Source: Cephalotus follicularis
Taxonomy: Eukaryota > Streptophyta > Magnoliopsida > Oxalidales > Cephalotaceae
Direction: 5' to 3'
DNA length: 64,000 nt
Assembly (NCBI GenBank): GCA_001972305.1
Contig: BDDD01002284.1
Coordinates: 125,993-189,992, forward strand
The notes below the pieces were generated by a model that was not told where the DNA came from, ran no database searches, and saw only the letters and a list, made by a program, of their open reading frames with translations. Each line of letters starts with the position of its first letter. The first letter of the stretch is position 1. The position numbers and the translations under genes were made by a program. Positions 56,214 to 64,000 of the stretch are shown here, one piece after another.

Positions 56214-58512
56214 TGTCACACCCCGCTTGCATTAACAACAAACAACATGGCAATTTAACAGATATCCAGCTCATACAGAGAACGATAAAATTTAAAACTT
56301 TTAAACAGACATCATCTTGCGGAAGCATTTATATATAAGCTGAAAACAAACGGAACCATGTGTCCCATACCGCATGATTCCTACAACGTCCACGGTAAAC
56401 ATAGTTAAAAAGCCCACAAGCGGAGCATGATCCAAAATTGATACAATAACAATAGCAAAACATTAGTACATAAACCAAAGTACAACATGTTCGCTACACT
56501 GCTTAACAAAGCACCTAGAGCATAAAACTCTGTCACATCACAGTCCGATACGGCCTTGCCCAGCGATATCCAAAACGCAGCATCAATCTGCAATAGTAGG
56601 GGGTTAGCCTTTGTCCTCACTCGGCCAAAGTCATATAAACAACATAAGATCAATAAACCAAGTATGAAAGCAGCATGATGCAGTACATACTATATCTCGA
56701 TGCATATATATAAATATAGATATGCACGTGCCAAAACACGATGTCACGATATCACAGTATCACGATGTCAGAATATCACGATGCACGGTCTCAAACAAGT
56801 CCAAAGGACTACCAATACTCGGTTCATGGTTCACGGTTCACGGTGGGTACGAAGAGCGTCGCCAACTCCTGGCCCCGATGTCGTACATCCCGACAGCGGC
56901 CCCGTCTCCGGACGGCACGAAGCAGGTAACAATATAGTAAGTCACCCAGCCAACTCCTGGCCCCTGAGTCGACCAGACCACTAGTCATCGCTGGCATCTC
57001 CGCCACGCAACTAGTACGGCCACAATCAAAATCACAATCAGCAATCACAGTCAAGCTCAATCACAATCCCAGTCACCTCGATGCTCAAAACAGTTTTCCA
57101 AGTAGTTTATAAAACAAAATACCTGAAAACAAACTCATTTTCACGATGTCACGGTTCTCGGTTCTCAATATCATAAAACTCAGTTCACGGTGTTTTTGGA
57201 AGTCATTTTCACAGTTCGAAAGTATATATTTTCTCAAAACATATATTTTCGTGTAAAGTAATGATTTTCATTAAGCTACAATGCACTTCCATAAAGGTGA
57301 TATAACAGTTGAAACTCAATAATCACAATACTCAAACAGTTTATAAAGCTTCACGAAGCAAAACACCACAATACACGATGCATACATATGTTCACGGGCA
57401 AAAAAGACCCCCAACAGTCGGCTGCCTCCCTCTGGCAGTCGGCTGTTTCCCTCAAAGTAGTCGGCTTCCCTACCCAGGCAGTTGGCTACACAACCAGGCA
57501 GTCGGCTATCTTCATAGATAGTCGGCTGCCCACTCTCGACACTCGGCTGGCCCTCAGGACAGTCGGCTGTCCACACCCTCACAGTCGGCTGCTGACGTAC
57601 GGCAGTCGACTACACAACCTCTGCAGACATTCTTCTGGAAAGGAACATGGGTAGTCGACTGGCCTCCTAAGAACAGTCAGCTGGACCCATAGGCAGTCGG
57701 CTTCCCAACGCGGGCAGTCGGCTGAATTCTGCAGCAGATGTAAAAACCAGCAGCTAAAACAGCCACAATCACACACCCAACACAACCCAAAATAACACAT
57801 GCCAAGCTCACAATATAACATAAACATGCATTTTATTCCATAAAAAACATTTAAAATTGAAATTACGTTGTAAAACGACTTCCCCCTACCTTAGAACTCC
57901 AAGTTAGGAGCTGCAATCCACCTATTTATGTCCAAATCCGAAGCTCTTGCAACCCCAACACGTCCAGCAACCTTCAACAGGTCCAAACTCCCACTGTCAA
58001 GCCTCCAAGCTTTCGGTTTCCTCACCAGCCCTTTTGTTCCACACAAAACACACACACACTTTCACTCTCAACTCACAACCACTCTTAGAAAACACAGAGG
58101 ATGATGGAGAAAAAGGAAAGAAAGGATGTGTTTTATGGAGAAAGACCCGGCCCCCTTCTCTGCCATCTGCCATAAAACCAAAACACCCCACTTTTTGTCA
58201 CTTAAGGCAGACAGCACGTGGGCTGCCTGGCGCATGGCAGTCGACTGCCTTGGCCTGGGAGTCGGCTGTTTCTACCGACACTCCCACCAACCAGCTGCAT
58301 CCTCACAACAGCTGGCTGCCACGCCTCAGCAAAGGGTCCAGTCGGCTGCCTCCCAATGGCAGTTGGCTGCCCCCCGCACAAAACACACAAAAACACACTT
58401 TCTTGCAACATTTAACACACGAAAGAGGGAAAACACGGTTCTCATTAACAAAAGGTGTAAAATGACATTGGAAAAGTAATATTACACATTAACGAAAACC
58501 CCGGGCGTTACA
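56214..58512 (-). repeat. Element L, 3' LTR
   Basis: Starts TGTCACACCCC and ends CGGGCGTTACA. It contains a short CACGAT-type repeat (about 56736-56790), a palindrome-derived array at 57415-57724 and a second one at 58237-58370. A 172-residue antisense frame (57947-58465) occurs in both LTRs merely because they are copies. Confidence 0.92.
57415..57724. repeat. Phased CAGTCGGCTG array (L, left LTR)
   Basis: Ten consecutive units start at 57415, 57436, 57458, 57479, 57499, 57519, 57540, 57560, 57582 and 57603, a mean step of 20.9 bp. Four more start at 57652, 57674, 57694 and 57715. The usual unit CAGTCGGCTG reads CAGCCGACTG on the element's strand. The right LTR repeats this at about 62675-62990. 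Confidence 0.93.
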
Positions 58513-58784
58513 TCCACCCCTCCTTCAAGGAATTTCATCCCCGAAATAAAGGCGGTACTAGAACAAGTGAGAGTAACGCTCCCTCATCTCCTCTTCACGT
58601 TCCCAAGTTGCTTCTTCAGGATGGTGAAACTGCCACTGAACCTTTACCATAGGAATGGTTCGGTTCCTCAACACCTGCGTCTTCCAATCCAGGATCCGCA
58701 CGGGTAACTCCTCGCAAGATAGGTCATCTCGCACCAGAACTGAAGCAAAATCCAGAACATGCGAAGGATCTCAAACATATCCTC

Positions 58785-59897
58785 TCAACATGGATACGTG
58801 AAAGACATCATGCACACTTGACAGTGCAGGGGTAAAGCAAGCTGATAAGCCACCTGCCCAACTTTCTCCAGAACCTCAAAGGGACCGATGTAGCGTGGGA
58901 CTAACTTCCCCTTTTCCCCAAACCTCTGAACGCCTTTCCACGGTGAAACCTTCAGGAACTTATGATCACCGACGTCGAAGGTTAAAGGTCTTATCTTTAC
59001 ACTGTCAACATAGCTCTTCTGCCAGCTCTGAGCAGCAAGCAGCTTCTCCTTTATGAACTTGACTTTCTCAGAAGTCTCCTCCACCAGGTCTGAGCCCAAC
59101 AAAGGTCGCTCGACAACCTCGTCCCAACACACAGGGGACCTACACTTCCTCCCATACAAAACCTCAAATGGTGCCATGCCGATACTGGAATGATAGTTGT
59201 TATTATAAGAAAACTCTATCAAGGGAATATTGTCCTCCCAAGTACTAGCAAAATCAACAATACAAGCTCGGAGCATATCCTACAGGGTCTGGATAGTACG
59301 CTCTGACTGGCCATCCGTCTGTGGGTGGAAAGTTGTGCTCAAGTTCAGCTTCGTCCCAAACGCTGTCTGGAACCTCCTCCAAAAGTTGGAAGTGAAGATC
59401 GAGTCTCTGTCATAGACTATACTCACAGGAACACCATGTAGTCTCACGATCTCTTTCACATACAACCGAGCCAACTTGCTCGCAGAGTCAGAAACATGAG
59501 TAGGCAAAAAGTGAGCTGACTTCGTAAGTCGGTCCACAATAACCCACACTGCGTTATGGCGATTCTGAGTCAAAGGAAAACCCGAAACAAAATCCATCGT
59601 AACATGCTCCCACTTCCACTCTGGAATCGGCAAGGGTTGCAGCAAACCCGCCGGTCTCTGGTGCTCGGTCTTAACTGTCTGGCAAGTCAAACACTTTGCC
59701 ACATACTCGGCGATCTCCCGCTTCATGCCGGGCCACCAGTAACACTTCTTCATGTCTTGATACATCTTGGTGCTACCAGGATGAATACTGTACAGGGATT
59801 TAATCAGGCAAGCAAAGATCCACCACCTTGTTGTAACAGTCCAGCTGTGCACGGTAGGTTGACAACCAGTCCATACCCAAGATAACATCGAAGTCAC
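58785..59897 (-). pseudogene. pol: Element L integrase region
   Basis: Minus-strand blocks in order: [20 protein letters not shown] with [18 protein letters not shown] (zinc-binding part), [20 protein letters not shown] and [20 protein letters not shown] (core), [16 protein letters not shown] with the last acidic residue, then IEFSYNNNYHSSIGMAPFEV and YGRKCRSPVCWDEV. The C-terminal VGQVAYQLALP block follows. It would insert element DNA into the chromosome. The region is broken, but its motifs are well preserved, in keeping with a young element. Confidence 0.9.
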
Positions 59898-60198
59898 AAA
59901 GGGGTAGCACGATCAAGTCTGCACTCAACATAACACCTGCAACAGAAAGCTCGCAACCTCGGTACACCGAGTCTGCACACAAAGAGCCTCCAGAAGGTGT
60001 GCTCACATCAAGAACAAAAGGCATACAAACAGGAGACACATCCAAACATGATGCAAAATGGGAAGCAATGAAAGAATGTGACGCTCCTGAATACATCAAA
60101 GCTCTAGCAGAGAAACCATAAACATACACAGTACCTCCCACAACAGAAGTAGACTTTGGAACCTCTGTCTGAGTGAGAACGAAAACTCTACCTTTCAT
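59800..60198 (-). pseudogene. pol: Element L protease-like region
   Basis: The frame includes GGTVYVYGFSARALMYSGAS and HSFIASHFASCLDV, which resemble the gag-linked aspartic protease block of chromoviruses, then [20 protein letters not shown] near its end. The protease part runs close to the integrase block, with no recognisable reverse transcriptase or RNase H blocks in the element. It is broken. Confidence 0.8.
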
Positions 60199-60219
60199 TA
60201 TGCCTTTACCGGTATCTTT

Positions 60220-61194
60220 TCACTGCGACGGCCCTGCTGCAGAAGCACTACCACTAGCTGGCCCAGTGGGCGCTGTCGCTGTCCCTCTCGGGCAATCCCT
60301 CACGGAAGGCCCCGCTGTGCCACACCTCAGACACAACCCTTTCTTCAGCCAACAATCCTTCTGCTGATGACCTGCACGACCACAGTGGTAACAAACCCCT
60401 GTCCTAGCATCACTCCCCTGACTAGGAGCACCCTGTGAAGCGGTCTGCTGAATCCTGTTCCTCGGGGACTTCGTCGGGGAACCACTGCCCTGCCACTTTG
60501 ACGATGCTGGTCTAGACTGACTCTGTGTCTGCCTGCTCTGCTGTGCTCGGGCCCTCTCCGCCCTGTCTTCATTCAACACACTTTCCAACAGCCTTGCTCT
60601 CTGGGTAACCTCCACAAAGGTACCAAGCTCCATCACCCTGATCCGAGACCGAAGATCCGGTCGTAAGCCCCTCAAGAACCTTCGGACCTTCTTCTCCTCA
60701 TCTGCTACCAAGTAGGCTGAATGTCTGGCAAGCTCAACAAACTTGGCCTGGTACTCGGCCACAGTCATCTCCCCCTGACGTAGCTCCAAAAACTCTGTCT
60801 CTCTTCGTTCACGCTCAATGCGCGGCACATACGCTGCCAGAAACTCCTCCTGGAACCCCTCCCAGGTGCCTACAACTCCAGTGTCCTCCCACTTAGCACT
60901 GACCATCTCCCACCAGTGAGTGGCCTCTCCCCATAAACGGTACACGGTAAACCTCAATTTCTGCCTATCAGAACACTCCATCACCTCAAAAATCTTCTCA
61001 AGGTCCTGTAACCACCTCTCAACGGCGGTAGCATCCAACTCTCCCCTGAAACTGGGCAGATTCTGCCTCATAAACCTCTCAAGATTTCTGCCAAACCGGA
61101 TACCATCATCATGAGCACCCTGAGCTGGAGCCATCGGCTGAGCCTGAACATATAACCTCAGCATCTCCTCCATATTGGCTGCATTAGCGGCCAT
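60220..61194 (-). CDS. gag: Element L gag
   Basis: A 324-residue frame begins MAANAANMEEMLRLYVQAQP. The gag core is LPSFRGELDATAVERWLQDL, EKIFEVMECSDRQKLRF, EGFQEEFLAAYVPRIERERR and LRQGEMTVAEYQAKFVELAR with FLRGLRPDLRSRI. A serine/glutamine-rich linker precedes two cysteine knuckles (CYHCGRAGHQQKDC and CLRCGTAGPSVRDC). This matches the usual architecture of Tekay/Del gag. It would build the particle and bind RNA. An upstream in-frame-looking stretch to about 61370 may add an N-terminal extension; the start chosen is the first methionine of the frame. Confidence 0.85.
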   Translation of the reverse strand: MAANAANMEEMLRLYVQAQPMAPAQGAHDDGIRFGRNLERFMRQNLPSFRGELDATAVERWLQDLEKIFEVMECSDRQKLRFTVYRLWGEATHWWEMVSAKWEDTGVVGTWEGFQEEFLAAYVPRIERERRETEFLELRQGEMTVAEYQAKFVELARHSAYLVADEEKKVRRFLRGLRPDLRSRIRVMELGTFVEVTQRARLLESVLNEDRAERARAQQSRQTQSQSRPASSKWQGSGSPTKSPRNRIQQTASQGAPSQGSDARTGVCYHCGRAGHQQKDCWLKKGLCLRCGTAGPSVRDCPRGTATAPTGPASGSASAAGPSQ

Positions 61195-61460
61195 TTGTTG
61201 CTGATTGGCAGCTATCTACTGCTGGATATAGTCGGCGATGTGGTCCATGGGGTCTCTCACATTCGGCACTGCCTCCGATGGAGCATTATGATCTCCTCCA
61301 ACATTCACATCCTCTGGGACATGCTCATTCACGGGCCTACGCCTCCCGCGCCTTCTTCGACCGTCCATAGTTCCCTATAAGAAAGATGTCATTAGTCCTC
61401 TTAAGAAAACATGTTAATTGCCTAGGATAGTATCCAAGCTAAGCATATAAATGGATATAT

Positions 61461-61472
61461 GCTCTGATACCA
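61461..61472 (-). other. Primer-binding site of element L
   Basis: Element-strand TGGTATCAGAGC, four bases inside the 5' LTR, a perfect initiator Met-tRNA match. Confidence 0.9.
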
Positions 61473-61476
61473 CTGC

Positions 61477-63771
61477 TGTCACACCCCGGTTGCATTAACA
61501 ACAAACAACATGGCAATTTAACAGATATCCAGCTCATACAGAGAACGAAAAAATTTAAAACTTTTAAACAGACATCATCTTGCGGAAGCATTTATATATA
61601 AGGTGAAAACAAACGAAACCATGCGTCCCATACCGCATGATTCCTACAACGTCCACGGTAAACATAGTTAAAAAGCCCACAAGCGGAGCATGATCCAAAA
61701 TTGATACAATAACAATAGCAAAACATTAGTACATAAACCAAAGTACAACATGTTCGCTACACTGCTTAACAAAGCACCTAAAGCATAAAACTCCGTCACA
61801 TCACAGTCTGATACGGACATGCCCGGCGATATCCAAAACGCAGCATCAATCTGCAACAGTAGGGGGTTAGCCTTTGTCCTCACTCGGCCAAAGTCATATA
61901 AACAACATAAGATCAATAAAACCAAGTAAGAAAGCAGCATGATGCAGTACATACTATATCTCGATGCATATATTTATAAATATAGATATGCACGTGCCAA
62001 AACACGATGTCACGATATCACAGTATCACGATGTCACAATATCACGATGCACGGTCTCAAACATATCCAAAGGACTACACAATACTCGGTTCACGGTTCA
62101 CGATGGGTACGAAGAGTGTCGCCAACTCCTGGCCCCGACGTCGTACAGCCCGACATCGGCCCCGTCTCCGGACGGCACGAAGCAGGTCACAATACAGTAA
62201 GTCACCCACCCAACTCCTGGCCCCTGAGTCGACCAGACCACTAGTCATCGCTCGCATCTCCGCCACGCAACTAGTACGGCCATAATCAAAATCACACTCA
62301 GCAATCACAGTCAAGCTCAATCACAATCACAGTCACCTCGATGCTTAAAACAGTTTTCCAAGTAGTTTATAAAACAAAATAGCTGAAAACAAACTCATTT
62401 TCACGATGTCACGGTTCTCAGTTTTCAATATCATAAAACTCAGTTCACGGTGTTTTTGGAAGTCATTTTCACGGTTCGAAAGTATATATTTTCTCAAAAC
62501 ATATATTTTCGTGTAAAGTAATGATTTTCATTAAGCTACAATGCACTTCCATAAAGGTGATATAACAGTTGAAACTCAATAATCACAATACGCAAATAGT
62601 TTATAAAGCTTCACGAACCAAAACACCACAATACACGATGCATACATATGTTCACGGGCAAAACAGACCCCCAATAGTCGGCTGCCTCCCTCTGGCAGTC
62701 AGCTGTTTCCCTCAAAGTAGTCGGCTGCCCTACCCAGGCAGTTGGCTACACAACCAGGCAGTCGGCTGTCTTCATAGATAGTCGGCTGCCCACTCTCGAC
62801 AGTTGGCTGGCCCTCAGGACAGTCGGCTGTCCACACCCCCAGAGTCGGCTGCTGACCTACGGCAGTCGACTACACAACCTCTGCAGACATTTTTCTGGAA
62901 ACGAACATGGGTAGTCGACTGGCCTCCAAAGAAAAGTCGGCTGGACCCATAGGCAGTCGGCTACCCAACGAGGGCAGTCGGCTGGATTCTGCAGCAGATG
63001 TAAAAACCAGCAGCTAGAACGGCCACAATCACACACCCAACACAACCCAAAATAACACATGCCAAGCTCACAATATAACATAAACATGCATTTTATTCCA
63101 TCAAAAACATTTATAATTGAAATTACGTTGCAAAACGACTTCCCCCTACCTTAGAACTCCAAGTTAGGAGCTGCAATCCACCTATTTATGTCCAAATCCG
63201 AAGCTCTTGCAACCCCAACACGTCCAGCAACCTTCAACAGGTCCAAACTCCCACTGTCAAGCCTCCAAGCTTTCGGTTTCCTCACCAGCCCTTTTGTTCC
63301 ACACAAAACACACACACACTTTTACTCTCAACTCACAACCACTCTTGGAAAACACAGAGGATGATGGAGAAACAGGAGAGAAAGGATGTGTTTTATGGAG
63401 AAAGACCCGGCCCCCTTCTCTGCCATCTGCCATAAAACCAAAACACCCCACTTTTTGTCACTTAAGGCAGACAGCACGTGGGCTGCCTGGCGCATGGCAG
63501 TCGGCTGCCTTGGCCTGGCACTCAGCTGTTTCTGCCGACAGTCCCACCAGTCGGCTGCTTCCTCACAGCAGCTGGCTGCCACGCCTTAGCAAAGGGTCCA
63601 GTCTGCTGCCTCCCAATGGCAGTCGGTTGCCCCCCGCACAAAACACACAAAAACACACTTTCTTGCAACATTTAACACACGAAAGAGGGAACAACGGTTC
63701 TCATTAACACAATGTGTAAAATTACATTGGAAAAGCAATATTACACATTAACAAAAACCCCGGGCGTTACA
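61477..63771 (-). repeat. Element L, 5' LTR
   Basis: 2295 bp, collinear with the left LTR throughout. In the direction of transcription a first palindrome cluster (63640 down to 63490) is about 130-280 bp from the LTR start and the larger one (62990 down to 62675) about 780-1100 bp. Confidence 0.92.
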
Positions 63772-63776
63772 CTAAT

Positions 63777-64000
63777 GCCCCTGAGGAAGAAAACATTCCA
63801 CAAGGAATGAATGTTCCCCAAGATGAAAGAGATCTGATGGCCCAGATTGCGGACTTTTTTTAGCAACAGATGGCCTTTAATAGGGCTAATGCGGAGGAGA
63901 TACGCCAGTACTACGCGCAAGCTCGGCCGCAACATAGAGCTTCCGACCACTGCCTGGGAGAGGATGGTAAACAATTTGGGAGAGACATTGAAAAGTCATG
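63777..64000 (+). pseudogene. gag: Element K gag, continued after L
   Basis: After the CTAAT duplication the K gag resumes with APEEENIPQGMNVPQDERDL and, further on, FNRANAEEIRQYYAQARPQH, an acidic N-terminal part like those of other plant Gypsy gags. It is broken and cut by the window end. Confidence 0.6.

Larger units (their letters stand above)
56214..63771 (-). mobile_element. Element L: complete-ended Ty3/Gypsy element with gag, protease and integrase parts
   Basis: Both ends are intact: LTRs 56214-58512 (2299 bp) and 61477-63771 (2295 bp), and a perfect CTAAT duplication (56209-56213 and 63772-63776). The internal region is only 2964 bp and holds primer-binding site, gag, a protease-like part, integrase and a polypurine tract. 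Reverse transcriptase and RNase H blocks were not seen, so L is non-autonomous and broken. Compared LTR stretches differ by about 2-4%, suggesting roughly one million years. The gag MTVAEYQAKFVELARH and integrase suggest a Tekay/Del relative. Confidence 0.92.
53477..64000 (+). mobile_element. Element K: Ty3/Gypsy element, runs off the window, split by L
   Basis: 5' LTR, primer-binding site and start of gag are visible; the rest lies beyond 64000. Element L occupies 56214-63771 with a perfect CTAAT duplication. K's LTR belongs to the same family group as that of L, so a relative inserted into a relative. K interrupts the LTR of Copia element D. Whether the whole of K is intact cannot be judged here; the visible gag part is broken. 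Confidence 0.85.

Noticed and set aside
57415-57724. CRISPR-like look of regularly spaced short repeats
   Set aside because: Eukaryotic LTR context, 10-bp palindromic units, 10-12-bp spacers and no cas genes. It is not a CRISPR array.
57947-58465. 172-residue plus-strand frame in the L LTR, repeated as a 166-residue frame at 63207-63707
   Set aside because: It is antisense to the element and appears twice only because the LTRs are copies. Its composition follows the low-complexity arrays and no domain is recognisable.

Overview
This window reads as a repeat-packed stretch of a large seed-plant (most likely angiosperm) nuclear genome. No host gene, rRNA or tRNA gene was recognised. Practically all 64 kb can be assigned to LTR retrotransposons of the Ty3/Gypsy and Ty1/Copia superfamilies inserted into one another. 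Evidence for a plant: long TG...CA LTRs, primer-binding sites matching plant initiator Met-tRNA, chromodomain-type Gypsy integrase, and a Sire-type Copia element with an extra ORF between pol and its 3' LTR.

Layout. 1-2000 is an LTR fragment. 2001-6921 is element A (minus), which carries only gag. 6922-8029 (M) and 8812-27166 (C) are plus-strand Gypsy copies of one family. C is split by a Copia element B (12315-24878, minus, perfect target-site duplication GATTG), which itself holds a solo LTR (19487-21731, duplication CATGG). 27167-53476 is an older Copia element D (minus), opened by a solo LTR (27718-30538, duplication TCTCG) and by the gag-only Gypsy element E (31725-52284). E holds a solo LTR F (36414-38738, duplication AAAAG) and, in its right LTR, another gag-only element H (40298 to about 52109). 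H is split by a partial LTR G (about 42290-44897) and the Sire element J (45153-49505). D's LTR is interrupted by Gypsy element K (53477 to beyond the window), whose gag is split by the complete-ended element L (56214-63771, duplication CTAAT).

Most of the coding regions are broken fossils. By eye, LTR pairs differ by roughly 2-5% in A, B, J and L and about 10% in E and H, which agrees with the nesting order and suggests insertions spread over the last few million years.

The strongest unexplained signal is a set of short palindromes with the core GTCGAC (types CAGTCGACTG, GCGTCGACGC, ACGTCGACGT) arranged in runs with a start-to-start period of 19-23, typically 20-22, bp. They occur in LTRs or leaders of nearly every family here, across both superfamilies, and again just upstream of the extra ORF of J. 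A second theme is gag-only architecture: A and E share a 1.47-kb internal region, and H, from a different family, has the same plan.
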